DNA of 64,000 bases from Stercorarius parasiticus (taxonomy: Eukaryota; Chordata; Aves; Charadriiformes; Stercorariidae), in assembly GCA_013396915.1 (NCBI GenBank), contig VWZL01004383.1, positions 315,469 to 379,468 of the forward strand, in the 5' to 3' direction. Positions 1 through 13,020 of this stretch are shown piece by piece. The notes under the pieces are model-generated. The model saw only the letters and a list, made by a program, of their open reading frames with translations. It did no database searches and was not told where the DNA came from. Position 1 is the first letter of the stretch; each line of letters opens with the position of its first letter. Position numbers and translations under genes: made by a program.

Positions 1-1640
1 TTGCAGGACAATATAATTCTTCATTTCATCAGTACAAATTTGCTCCCCAGTCTTCTAAAAGCATCAGAAATGGTAGCTCTTTTTTGAACTAAGCCCTCTG
101 AAACAGTGAGAAAATTAATTTGCTCATGTCTACAAATTGTCAGCTGAGAATATATTCCCATGCAGTCCATTTTGTAAATATGTTCAAACTGTTTGTGTAG
201 CAGTGAACAGAGCTGACATTTTAATTTTTTTAGAAAGTCATGTATAATGTTTGCTCATTTGTGACATTTCTTAAACCTTGGCATGATTTAAAAACATATT
301 AGTTCAACTTTTACAAAAGTCTACCTGAGTGACTTTTGCAGAATTAGGTTACTAAAACTGCTTTTACTGCTGTCATAGATGACAGTCCTTATGGATTAAG
401 TTTCTCTGTGTTTGAATGTGTGATTGCCAATTGCCATAAATGCTCGGAATTAAATTTGTGTATTGAGTGGAAAATAGCTTCCTTACTAGGTGAAAAGGTG
501 AAGTAAGAGTAGAGTAACAAGTGGACACTTAGTAACTCTCTTGTTTTACTGTCATGATAATATTACTACTCATTATTTGGTGACCTTTGTGTTTTCACAC
601 ATTACACACTTCTAAAAAAAAGCATTTTAATCTATAGGTTCTTATTCTGGCACAAGGTCATTTTAGTAATTTAGTAAATGATCCATATCTCCCAGGACAT
701 GTACACTGAACCGAACAGTTGCAATGACTTAGGTGTGAACTTGGAAGTGAAGTGGATTTCTTGAGGTGATCTGTGCCCCCACATTTTTTGATGCACATGG
801 AAAATTAATATAAACCCGTGCTGTGTAGTTCATGTATTTTATTAAAAGGATAAATTTACTAAGATTTCACAAAACTAATTGATGATGGAAAAATGCAATG
901 ATCAAGTTAGAGTTATTGCATCTGCAAAGCAATAGGTGCAAACATCAAACCTCAAAATCATTACAATTGGTAAGCATATAAAATTATAAGATTAGAATTA
1001 AAAATAATTGCTTTGTTCCAGTTTTTAGGAGAATTTAGGGAAGAAAATACTTATTTCCATTTGGTCTGGGGGAGACCTAGTTAGATCAGAAAAGTTGTAT
1101 GTGATCTTACATAGCTTCTGCTTTTACCTTTTCCTGAAAGCTCGTGCATCTTCTTGAACTCTTCTCAGATCACATGGTAAAGCATCTTGACTTCTCTGAA
1201 AATATATATCAACTATGTTTACATGTAAGTATTTGTTCTTCAGATCAAATGGAAGAAATCAGTGGACTTCCTCCACTTTATGTTTAATTTATATAATTTA
1301 CTGTTTGTAAACCGGGCCTAGAAGACAGAGACTTCTATAGATCTCAAAACACATGCAACCTCTATTGTCACTTTGCAGAAGGCCAAGTGTATGCTTTTTC
1401 ATCCTTCTTCCTTTGAAGGTTATTTCAAACAAGCAAAAAGCAGCTTGCTACTGAAAGAAGGATGGGATCATTTCCTTTTTGTATGATTCCTATTTGGGGT
1501 GTATGTGTGTGTGTGTGATTTGTTGTCCACGGTTGTTGCTATAGAGAGAGATACATACATGAATTCAATAAATGAATGAAGTTGCACCACATCCGAGCAA
1601 AGCTAAACGACACAAGAGCATGCATGCTGCCTGTGCTTGA
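1..1640. other. AT-rich unique non-coding DNA
   Basis: I see no gene, repeat family or RNA here. The only simple sequence is a short (TG)n run at about 1503-1517. Stops are dense in all frames. Confidence 0.6.
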
Positions 1641-1644
1641 TAGA

Positions 1645-1815
1645 TCATAGGTCCATCTACTTCAGTAACCTGTTTTTCATATTAGCCAAAACGCCAGATG
1701 TCTAGGGGATACTGTAAAAACAAGGCTGGTATATATTGATGGCCTTCAGCAGTTTCCCCAACATCAGCTATTGTGAATCAGGGACTCAAGTCCCTGTCTC
1801 TATGGTTAGTACACC
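1645..1815 (-). mobile_element. Ancient CR1-type LINE 3' fragment
   Basis: The stretch beginning GGTCCATCTAC and running through CAGTAACCTGT and CGCCAGATG resembles, from memory, the reverse complement of the 3' untranslated end of old sauropsid CR1 elements (the 'gtccatctag-cccagta-cctgt ... ccagatg' pattern). The match is heavily diverged and peters out after about 1800. No ORF or tail repeat survives. I infer a pre-avian or early avian insertion in minus orientation. A RepeatMasker alignment to CR1 families of turtles and crocodilians would decide it. Confidence 0.5.
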
Positions 1816-4800
1816 TAGATAGTTTTTTTCTGTTTTATAAAATGACCTGCCAGATTTTACATTCTTCTCATAATTACAGCTTTATAGGACAGCCCACTTT
1901 CATGTAAGTTTTTAATACAAAGTCAGAGTTGTTATCTCCTAGATTTATATCTTTAAAAGCTTCACTTATTATATTACCTCTATGATTGCATCACCCTTGT
2001 AATATTTTAACCATCCCCAAATGTTGTGTACCATAATATTACACATAAGCCTTATCTATTGACATAAGGTTGAGTAGCTGAAGTCTTTTATTAGACCTCT
2101 CTAGTAAAGTCAGTTCTTCACTTACAGTTAATTTTTCAGATAGTAAATTAACTGGTTCTTAATGGATTTAGTTTGACCTACAGTTTACATTTTAAATCAA
2201 AGTACTATATATGCTAAACTAAGTGCTTCAGAAAATCCTACGTATATTGTATTCATTTTAGGAAACAATGACCAATTTTTAATTCCTAATTTATTTTTTG
2301 TTTTTTTAAAAGTAAGTTCTGAATAGTTCTTCAGTATTCCTTTAGTAGTGGATTTATGCAACCCAACTTCAGGTTTAATTTGATTAAAGGTGTCTAATCT
2401 CAGCAGGTTGTATACAGTTAATCGAGAAACACTGGTGTGTTCTAAACACTACTCCTCTCATACACAAATAGATTCTACAGACTAGCTCAGTTACTAAGAG
2501 AAGACAGATACTAGTTTCCTTCTATTGATTATAGAATTAAGTGAGACAACTTGCGCTGAAGAGACAACCAACTTTTCAACAGCTAAAGATCAGCAAAATG
2601 AGTCTCATTCCTATTGTCAGATATAGCTAAGGACTCAGAAACTTCAGGGCTTAACTACACACCTTAGCCTAAACCTGGGTACCAATAGGGTGACACAGAA
2701 CAGCTATTCACTAAAGAATGAATAGATGAATAAACAGCTGACAAAATCGCTAATGCTTTTAATGCTACACATACAGCTTCCTGGAGTTAGTCAGTGATCA
2801 TATAAAATCATTCAGGTCTTGACAACTGCATGGGTGAATCTGAGAAGATATCAGCAATCTGATTAATCTATCCTGAACATTTTTATTTAATTAATCCTTA
2901 TAATTTTGGTTTCTAAGGGATCAGCTCATTGCTTTGTTTTCCTGAAAACAAGTTTAGAGGTACAGATTATCACCTGTATCACCTGTATACAATGCTTACA
3001 GTTCTCTGACTACAACAACCATCCAGCAAAAAGAAGAGTCAGAGTCAGCTCCTTTCTGTACCTTCTGCCACATGGTTATCCTCTTCTTCTTTTCAGAGAA
3101 TTCATCTCTTTTTTACTGTTTCTTTTTCCTCCACGACCAGTGAACATTGATTTGTTTGATATGATTTGCATAATACCAAGCTTTATCTATATTAGTAGAG
3201 AATATTGTAACCCATGATACTGTTAACTCCATATCCCCATAACTTCAGTAACTCACTGTCTCATTGAAGATAAATTTCTTGTTGCTGCAGAGTCCAGTAG
3301 GAAAAGGACTAGGGTGAGGACGCTGGCCAGGGTACTAATCTATGGAATGCTAATGACAAGGTTTATAGATGTAATTTATTTCTCAAGAGGCCTTAGAAAA
3401 TAACTCTGCTCATCAGGAAAAGAGTGAAAGTCGTGTCAGAACAGAGTCTGCCTTTCTTTCAAGGAATCCTGCCCTCATTTCCTCTTTCATGCAGCTTCTC
3501 CTTACCAAATCCATCAGTGCCCTTATCCTGTGGATGTTTCTTAGCCATAAAGAAAGTTACTGTACAGAGACAGCCGACTGCCTAGGATTAAAAGTTACAG
3601 CACCATTCTTAATTTAACCAGAGGTCTCCTGCACTAGAAAACCACTCAGCATAGGCCCTGACAGTGCTGTTTCTTGGAGGTCTTTCTGTTTCAGTCTAGA
3701 GTCAAATGCTTGTAACACACTGTGGAACAGTGGATGCATCCTTTTAAGTATGCCTCACTTCATTGACATTTACATTTTTGCATATATTTTGTGCTGCTCT
3801 TTATGTTGTTCATTGAAAGACGTGTCAGCCTCTTCCTCCTATCTGATAATAGTAAATCCATAATTTACTCAAAAAGGATCATTCACTGTCATTATGTTCA
3901 TTTTTTTACTTTCTTAGAGACCAGTCCTTAAGGTAAAATTTCCTAGTTTGAAGGCAAATCATTCTTATCTGGGGCTTCGATTTAGGTTACCTTGTATCTT
4001 ATCATCTCACCATCTTCTATTGATGGAGGGAGAAAAACAAAGCTATGAAGTCTTAATAAAAAGGTTTGTCATCAAATGAACACACTTCCTCTCAAAGCTG
4101 GCCATAATTAACAATTAAAATAGCACAAGGGTTATTTTTGTCAGTCAGTCTCTGAAGTTACTTCTAGCCCTATTTAATAAAAACACAGATCACTAGTAAA
4201 CATTAACTGACTCATTCAGTAAAAAAAAAAAAACCAAAACGTAAAATATAGTTTGGTGTTTAACCTTTTTCTGCATGCATAATTCCAGTCCTCTGGTTTA
4301 AATTTGTTTTACGACAGTAATGATGCCCAGCATGGTGTGAGTAAAAAACTAACACATTCTTGCAATCAAGATATATTTGGAAGATTTAGCAACATTCTTT
4401 TCTAAACATACTTTCACAAGGGCCCTGCATTTTAAATGACTTTTTTTCGTAACTGGAGCACTGCAAAATATGCCTGTGACCTTTCAGATGTGCAGCTTTC
4501 AAAGTCCCTAAAGTGATGCAGCAATAGCCATTGCACTGCTACAAAAGTACTATGCAATTATAGTGCCGTCTGTGTACACAATGCATTTGAAGTGTTGCCA
4601 AATCTACCTCACGGTTTTCTAGAATGCCCGTTAAATCAGAAACGTTCCACAGTCCTGCAGTTGTTACTTAGATGTGTTTTTTTCTGATAATGCTAAATTA
4701 GTTGATTCTTAAAAAACTGATTTAGGCCCTTAGGGTTGGAACTGATCTAACGCACACTTGTTGAAAATTGAATTATAGATAAGCTCTCCCCCATACTAGA

Positions 4801-6931
4801 AGAGAACAGCTTAGATGTTCAAAGAAAAGTTGGTGACCTATCCTTTTGGAAATTGAAATTTTTACTTCTTAGTACTACTTGCATAATACTTAAGGCACTC
4901 TAAGTTGGACAAAGTTAGCAATAAAAATATTTGAGCAGGCTGTATTCTAAAGAATTCAAAATTAATTTTTATGGAATTTGTCATATAATTAGTAATAGTA
5001 GCCATTCATTCTGAATAGTTCAATTCAGAAAATCATACCTTGCATTCTATAAAACAGAACTGCCAGTCATGATAAAGGAGTTTATTTGTTCTAAATTTTC
5101 AATAACTGCAGGTACTTTGAATAACACAAATAGGAAGAACTAAGAGAATACTGTAATGGAATATTGCTAACATTCTTTAAAATTAAGTGCCTTGGGATAT
5201 TTACTCATTTACAATGTATTTGAATGTAGTTAATATATTTATTAATATTTTACTAGCAATATTCAAAATCAAAAGATATGAAGTATGTTTAAGGTAGGTG
5301 GGAAAGACAATTTCATTGCAAAATTATTGCATAGGTAATTGGATAACATGAACTTAACACATAAGTCATTATCACAATGAGATATAACTATCTTGTGTAA
5401 GAAAAAGGATTTACATACTGTACTTTTTTGTACTTGTCCAATTAATGCATTATTAGGACCACAAAACTAATTAAAACAATATCAACTGGAGAATGCTATC
5501 CTTTCACGACACAATAATGCTAAAGAAAAGGAATGTGGGAAGGACAGTCACATAGGAAAGGAAAATTGTGTCTCAAGAAAGAAAGATCCTGTATTTCCAA
5601 AAATAAATGACCAGATAAATAAGTGAATGACTTTACATTGGTGTTCAATCTATGAATTAGAAGTGGGTACAATTCCGAGAATTTGGCAATTGCCAGAATT
5701 TCAGTTTGTCTGAAATTGCCACAAAATTGTAAGGGCGGATCCTCAGCTCACGTGATCTCTATGGAGACTTCTAACAACCAAGTAATAATCTTACACTTTG
5801 TAAAAGTTCTTAAAATTGTGATTCTTTGGAGAGCTTTCAGTTTAAGAGAAAAACTCTGAGCATTAGATTGTACTGAGATATTCACTTCATAGGAAGAAAT
5901 AGATAATTGGGATGAGTTTCTTTTTTATGTTCTCTTTTAGGACAGATTTGCAGCATATCCTTCATATCATTGTGCCATAGTTCTTCCAACAGTAGAAGAA
6001 TTAGAGTGGTTTTGGTTTGGTTTTTTTTCAAGAAAACAAGTACTGGAAAGAGTAGCTGGATTCTTGCCTTTTTTCTTTAATCTACAGATTACATTATGAA
6101 TAGACCTACTGCAATATGGACAATGCCTGCAGCAGAAAGGAGATAGCAAAGGGGGCTGTCCTGTCACTCTTAGCTACTTCATGACCTCCGGGTTAACATT
6201 ACCAGTATGCTAATTTCCACACAATTAATTCATTATGTTAGGACTTTTAAGCAGAGTTTATAAGAAACAAAGACAAAAGCTTAACTGACTAGGAGTGGGT
6301 AAGCAAATATTGTGTGCAAATGGAAAATAACATTAAATTTTTTGGGAAATAAATATATGGAGCAATGACGGAGATCAGTTTTTCTTCCCACAAGCAAGAA
6401 AAGTCATAATCAAAGTAATTCACTTATAGGTAGCCAGACAATAATGTGTTTATCCTGTGGCTCTCATGATCAAGGACAGCGTTATGGATTTGTGTGTTCT
6501 TCCACCGATCTTTGATGACAGATTCATACTTCTACCCATGGTTTTAAGTAGAACAATGGCAGTGTTATTTAACTAACCTGCTATATCATGTTGTTGGGCT
6601 TCTAGTCTAGAAATTAATGAGTACTTCTCAAAGTGAAGAGCTCACAGACAGATCTGCTAAGCTATATTTTTGAAACTATTTTAATAAATCAGAAAAAGGA
6701 TCCAGTAACTGTATATGTTTTATCTATACAAAAAAGCTCATAAACTTTTCCCATATATATTGGATTTATTATATTTCTCCAAAGCAATTGGAAAGGCACT
6801 GAATTATGCTCCCTTTCAGATTCTGAAAGAACTTTAGTATTAAAAGCAGAAAAGGTGCTGCTGAAATTCATTTTCTTACAGATTTATAGGAAAAGAGAAA
6901 ACTGCTTTGATGTCTTTTGCATTCCCTTGCC

Positions 6932-6934
<3 letters not shown>
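1816..6934. other. Unique non-coding DNA, possible conserved block near 4.5 kb
   Basis: No gene or recognisable repeat. The stretch 4430-4660 is less AT-rich than its surroundings, carries several CpGs and has almost no simple sequence, which would fit a conserved non-coding element, but nothing in the sequence proves that. The 103-codon open frame at 2906-3217 has hydrophobic, low-information composition and no family resemblance. Confidence 0.5.

Positions 6935-6968
<34 letters not shown>
6935..6968 (+). repeat. Poly(A) tract, 34 bases
   Basis: This is an uninterrupted run of 34 A followed by a G/A-rich stretch to about 6987. It could be the tail of a decayed retroposed copy, but I see no recognisable transcript or element just upstream, so I call it a simple repeat. 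Confidence 0.95.
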
Positions 6969-6971
<3 letters not shown>

Positions 6972-9900
6972 AAAAAGAAAAAAAGAATTTCTATTAAATT
7001 TAACAACAGTCTCCTCCTCTCTCCCCCACTTCAAACCTCATTTATCTTTTATGACTCCTGGGCATCTTGCCATAATAAAACTCTGCATAATGCTAGAATT
7101 CTATAATCATTTAGTGGTTTCTTCTTTTTTTACCCTATCAACTCACTGTGGCATTGACCCTGCCATTTAAGAAGTTAGTTTGAAGGGGTCAACAATTTCA
7201 ACACTACAGCATGTAGTCCAACATTCAAAGCACTGAACTTGGACAATAAAGGTATCCAATTTTCAGAGGGATTGCTAGCTCCACTTGCTGCTAATAGCAT
7301 TCCTTGCAGTTTATTGTCCAATTCCTTTGCCTAAAAATAGTAACTGGGATTTACATCTTTTCAGGAGTTGTGGAAGAATAGAAAATATTAACATATATGA
7401 GAAAAAGTATCAACATGTCCTTGAATTCTGTATAGTTTTTTAAAAATTGATTTCCATGGGGTGGTTTTCCAGGATAAATTTATGAATTCCTAGTGAATCA
7501 AAGAACTTCTTATTATATCTCTAATATTCTGTAGGTCTTTATCATAAGAGTGAATAATATCTCTACCGAGGTCTAAATTTTTTCAGATTTCTGATAAGAT
7601 AGATCATGGCCCTTTTTAGCATCTAATCCTACCTTCTGTTCATTTAAATGCATTCCATTAGCTCTGAGAAGCTAATCCAACGAAGCCAAGGACAAAACTT
7701 TTGTTGATTTTGTTTGAGTTGAACCAAACTATTAAAGGGGAGTTTTTTGTTTGGATTTTTTTTTTTTTTTAATGTAGGCTTCTGTAATGAAAAGGCTTAC
7801 ATTGGAATATTGTCCAGACCTCTTTTAAAAAAGGCTGGAGAAAAAAAAAGGCATTCTGGGCCATTGATCTTAGTGTAAAGAAGCAAAATATTTCCAGTCA
7901 ACATTTCCCTGCAATTGCCTTTTTTTCCAGGGACTATACCTGGACTTAGATACTTATATCTGCACCATGGTGTTTAATGTTAGATGGCATGACTCCCTCC
8001 CATACTGCCAGTTTCACTTTAACGTAAACATGAGATTTTTTTGCCATTCATTTCAACTGACATACAGTATAATAAAAAAAAAAAATGTAAGTAACATAAA
8101 AATCTGTATTCTAGACTAAAATATAAATGTCAACAATGTCTGCATTCATACTGCCCAAATGCTATTCAAAGGAAGCAATAGCTATATCTGAAGGACATAC
8201 TGGATCTTATCTTGGGAATTTTAAGCTCCAAATGTCACCAGTAACCCAATATTGAACTCCTACATTCATCAACTGAAGCTGTACAGCAGAGTTAAAAAAT
8301 ATGAAAAAGAAAATAATTAGTATAATACAGAAAAAAAAAGTTCAGATGTACTTCTTTTGAAAATGTTGAATGTATAGTTTTGAAGGCACAATCAAGGCAG
8401 TGGCTTACACAATTAATCTTAATTACCTGCTTCCTATTGCACAGGTGAGGGAGAGACTGCAAACAGAGTAGTCTTTGGTACCTAATATCACAGAGACAGA
8501 GAGGAGGTAAGGGACTAGGAGACTTTGGAGGGGAATCAGGTCTTCTGTGTAGATTTTTTCTTGAAGACATTACTTTCTGAAGAAAACACCTTCTGTGCTC
8601 TAATTTTTGAGCCTTGGTTTTCTGAGTCAGCCCACCAGCATGCACAATGAATATGTTAACATTAATAGATATTATGTAACTCAATTCCAATCTGACAGAA
8701 TATATACATAGACATTCTAAGGCACTTTCTTTAATACAGGGTCTTTTTGAAATTTCTTCAGTATTTTATTTCCAAAGTTCGTAAAGTCTCTCTTTTAAAA
8801 CTGTGAAAGTGAAGCCTATTAACCACAGACTACACTGTAGCATATATTGAAAGATAAATGAGATTTTATACCAATCTTTTTTCTTTGTCAGAGATTTGAG
8901 CAGTGATGGTAAATTTTTTCACAGAAAGAAGTTACCGGACATTTAAAGAGGAAGTCTAGTCTGGCAATTAAGGTGCTAATCTGAGAAATATGATATCTAG
9001 GTTAAGTTCCCTGATGTGCTGTAGACTTGATCTGTGACCTTGAACAAATCACCTAGTGGAATTTTTCTTGCCTACTTACAGTGGTCTGAAAACCAGGCAT
9101 GCAGACCAACCAAGTTACCTAGATTAATCTAGATATATCTAATCACTGGAGGACAATGAAATTGGGCAATTTCTTCCACCTACTTTAGAATAGGATGAAT
9201 CACCTTTAGAGATAGTCTCTCTCTCCTACAAGTAGTTTGGACTAGATACTTAAAGCGAGGTGAGACCTATCCCACTCTCAGAGTTTCAGGAAGACTTTTA
9301 ATCTTCCTACGCTTCAATTCTCCCCACACCTGGAAAATGAGCATAATGACATTTCCTTTCCCTTTTAGGCTATTACAAAGAGAGTAAAGTTTGCAGCATT
9401 AAAATATTGCAAGAATAGGGTGATAAAAGCATATCACAGACACATGTAAGACTGTTATACATGTCACAATAAGAAAATCCAAAATATTTATTACTTCAAT
9501 CATATATTTTGCTAAACTCAATTCTAACACTTTTAAAATCAACTTTAATCAGAATATTATCTTGATTTCCATCTGGTTGGGTTCCTATTAGTCATTCAGA
9601 GACCAACACTTGGCACTAAATTGTTGAGGAGAAAATGAAAGGCATGCCATAAATCAATGTTAGTCAGCATTCAGGTGTTGGGAAATCTGATTTCTTATAG
9701 TCATGCATGTCATCTATCAGCAAACTTACCTTTAGGTGCAACAGGTGCCTATCACTGAAAATCTGACTTCTTTATTATAAATTATAAAAGAAACATGTCA
9801 GCTGTGAGTTTCTGCCCTTTGCTTGGAAGGAAGTTAAATAATTCATTTTTTCAGCAATAGATAACAAGGTTTCAGGTAACTGAAACCAGAAGAAATTTCA

Positions 9901-12629
9901 GGCCAAGTTCTCAGCCAAGTCTGTCAAAATGAGGTGATGTGTTGGTGATTTCTAGCAAAATGACAACTTCAGTGCAGTAGCCTATGAATAGAAACTGCAA
10001 AAAAAAAAACCCCAGGCTTTTTTGAATGGGAGTCCTGTGGAATTTATTGATGGTCTTTTGAGTTTAGGGTGGCTTATATTTGCAGTGCAAGACTGTCAAG
10101 TCAATTTTACCTCTTTTTCTCTCTGAGGGACTTCTCCCTTCTGTCAGAAGGATGCCTTTAAGACTGCTGTGTCTCCCATGTGGATAGAAAACCTCTTCCG
10201 GACAGCAAGTTTGTCGACGTAGAATAGCTGTATTAGAGAAAGCTCCAAGGGTAAATGAAGGCTAGCACCTGTCTTTATCACTGAGAAACATGTAAGTGTG
10301 ATAGTGGTTAGCTCTACTGCGGGACAAAATGACTTAGGAAAATATCAGTTTTAGGATGGTTGGAATATTTTCTATCCAAGGCTATCCACTGTAGTCTTTT
10401 CAGTGAGAGGATGTAATCCAAAACTGAGGTGTTCATTCAGTCATGGCATAAGTCCATGACTTCAAGAGATCCCACAGAGGGGGTAGGCCTTTCAAATGCA
10501 AACTGAAAAATTTCAAGCCTGTGTTTAGAGTATAACAGAATTTATGTGCTTTGTTTATTTATCTACTTTGTATGGGTAAAATATATATATATATTTCCCT
10601 TCCCCTTGCATACACGTGCTTATATCCAGGACATCTTTTTAAAGAAATATCAGTTTCAAGTCTCTCCAAAGCACATTGAAAAGTGCCTGGATACATCATT
10701 ATTTCAATTGCTCTTGAGTTGTTCTAGTTTTCAGATGGTCTTCTTCATTTTATTTTTATTCTGATATCATTTTGTTCATCTTCAGGATTGATTCCAAAAT
10801 ACTCATGTTTTCTATGGAAATTATGTAATGATTGTGAGGCTTCCTATTACACATCTTCCAAATTATTTCCCTTATAACAATTAAAACAGTCTAAGTATTC
10901 TAAATCTCGTGAATCATTTATAATGTGAAAGTTGCCATCACCTTACTATGACTAGGCAGTTGATTTCTCCAGTAAGCAGAAGGCAATATAATTTTGATTT
11001 TTATTCTTTGCAGTGGTGTTGAGATAGTTCAAAAGGCTGGAACTGTATTCATGGTTAACACATTTCAGTTTACAACAAGGAAGATTCTACTTTAGAAAGG
11101 TAAACCAGTGTCAGAAGAGATGTATAAAATGACACCTTTACACTGAAGTATCTGTACACTGTAAATTGTGCTTCCTGCTCTGCTCTGTAAGTCACTTATA
11201 ATGGGTTGGGTCCATTTAGAAATGTGTTAAATGTGGTCTCATGCACCTTATATCTTAATTTGCCCTCAAAACACTGGGGTTGATTCATTAGGTGCATTAT
11301 CCTTTTTCTATAAACAGGAATAAAGAGGATGTGAATAAGCTTTAAATTACCCGAGGCAGAAGCTGATATTTCCACATGCATGTATTCCCTCATAACAACT
11401 TTCTGCTTAGTACTAACCCAGCAGCTGGAATAAAACTTATTAGAACAAACTGTGGTCTCTCAGGATCCTTCAGCTTCTCAAGTCAACAGATTAATGTTAT
11501 ATAAATAACTTGAAATTCTTATTTAGTCAGTTTGTCTGTATCAGTTTTCAGTACAGCATTATCTCTGGTCTAGTCTCCCTCCAGGCTGAGCCCATTAATA
11601 TACGCTGTATCTGGTTGTTTCTTGGATTCATTTTTATGCTTTGTATCTTTGTGCCATATCAATGCAAAGCAAATTAGGCAAGATACAGCATGTATATTCC
11701 CAAAAGGAATACAAGCAAAATGAACTAACATAAGTTGCCAGCCTTACTGTAGTACTGCCAACATCAGCTACTCTGCTGGAGAAAGAATTTTGTGCTATAT
11801 TAAGGTAATGTCAACCTGATGAATATGTTTGTACAGTAATCTTTATTTTTTTATCTCTTTCATTCCTGTGCTGTGAATTGGTTTTGCAGCCAATACACTT
11901 TTCTGCTGCAAACAAGAAACACTTCTCAGTTCCTCACTCCATTACTAATCCTATTTTTCCTAACTTCTCTAAATTTATATCGGTTTCTAAAATGCCTTTA
12001 GTCCATTTAGTATCGATTACATTTGTTAGTTAGGAAGGATTACACTGCAAGGTGGCATCTGCTATTGCTTTCTGGCCCTCTTTTTCTATGATCTAGGCTG
12101 AGTCAGCCCACAGTCAATGACAGCCATCAGGAACTAAGATCCTTGACCATTATTTACATGGAAATAGCACAAATTAGAGCAGTAAAATCCAGCTCTGTTC
12201 CTCAGTTAAAACTCAGCCTGCTTTTACCATCAGGGTATTGACTTTGCTGTGGCTCTAGCATATTGCTTTCCCCTTCCTTGATACAACTTCTCCTGCCCCA
12301 AAATATAGCACAAATGTGGGAGAACCAGAAGTGTTCAAACCCCCCAAAGCTTATTTGGTAAATATTTTGTAACCTTTTCTAGAAAACATGATAGATTTAC
12401 TGCATATAGATTTATATAAGGAAGGTTATTTTAAGCAGGATGTCTTCTTTTGCATTACAAGACCTTCTGCCTGTGTTGTTACTTCCTTTGCCATTCATAT
12501 TCATGAATTCACTGTATTTGTTAACATATTAGTTACAAATAATTAGTATTACTATGTGTACTGTGTTTTTAACAGAATTCATAAATAAGATGAAAAAAAT
12601 TGCAGCTAAACAGAACAGTTAACTTTTAA
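6969..12629. other. Unique non-coding DNA
   Basis: No gene or family repeat recognised. It holds short A or T runs (7758-7772, 8074-8084, 10000-10009) and a small (AT)n at about 10579-10591. The 132-codon open frame on minus at 8292-8690 shows no domain and looks like chance. Confidence 0.55.
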
Positions 12630-13020
12630 GTAGCCAGTCTGTTAGTCTGCAAATCACAAGCGCTATGGAAGCCACCTACCACCCGTCAGCCAGCACTAAG
12701 GATCTAATCTTTTCTAAGGTGAGTTACATAGAATACAATCATGCAAGCGGCAATTCTCCCAAAGTACCAACCTTCCTTTAACTATTTAATATGAATACTT
12801 TAATGAAACCATTACCGAGCTCAGTATTGTGTGCTCAGGAGCTCATTTGCATGTCAGATAACATACGTGGAACAATAAACTTGTGTTTGTGACTGTGCTT
12901 TTCTAAATGTACTTAATCTCCAGAATCCCCCCTCAAAATGCCTTTGTTCTTGTCTCATTGCAATTAACAGGGCTTTAGTTTTATGCTAATGCAAGGATGC
13001 AGAGGTTTTTTAACTCAGGT
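12630..13020. promoter_or_regulatory. Candidate conserved regulatory element
   Basis: This segment differs from its surroundings: it has few simple repeats, several CpGs, and a cluster of developmental transcription-factor-like words. These are an octamer ATTTGCAT at 12845-12852 followed by a GATAA-type site, GCAATTAA at 12960-12967, and ATGCTAAT at 12983-12990. POU and homeodomain proteins bind such words. That the block acts as an enhancer is inference; cross-species conservation would be the test. The left edge holds the exon candidate at 12665-12718. Confidence 0.3.
12665..12718 (+). CDS. Possible short first coding exon (unidentified)
   Basis: An ATG with a good initiation context (G at -3, G at +4) opens 18 codons reading MEATYHPSASTKDLIFSK. 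The frame ends exactly at AAG|GTGAGT, a near-perfect vertebrate splice donor (GT at 12719-12720). The exon would end in phase 0. I do not recognise the peptide. Against it: a GTGAGT with a short open frame before it occurs by chance in tens of kilobases, and no promoter is visible. If real, it would be an alternative 5' exon of a plus-strand gene. The exon candidate at 46831 enters in a different phase, so the two cannot be joined directly. Confidence 0.2.

Noticed and set aside
2906..3217. 103-codon plus-strand open frame
   Set aside because: Hydrophobic, low-information composition, no motif, no splice or promoter context; expected by chance in 64 kb.
6855..7106. Open frame with a poly-lysine run
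   Set aside because: Created by the A34 tract.
8292..8690. 132-codon minus-strand open frame
   Set aside because: No domain, ends in a phenylalanine/tyrosine-rich stretch from A/T-rich DNA; no supporting exon signals.
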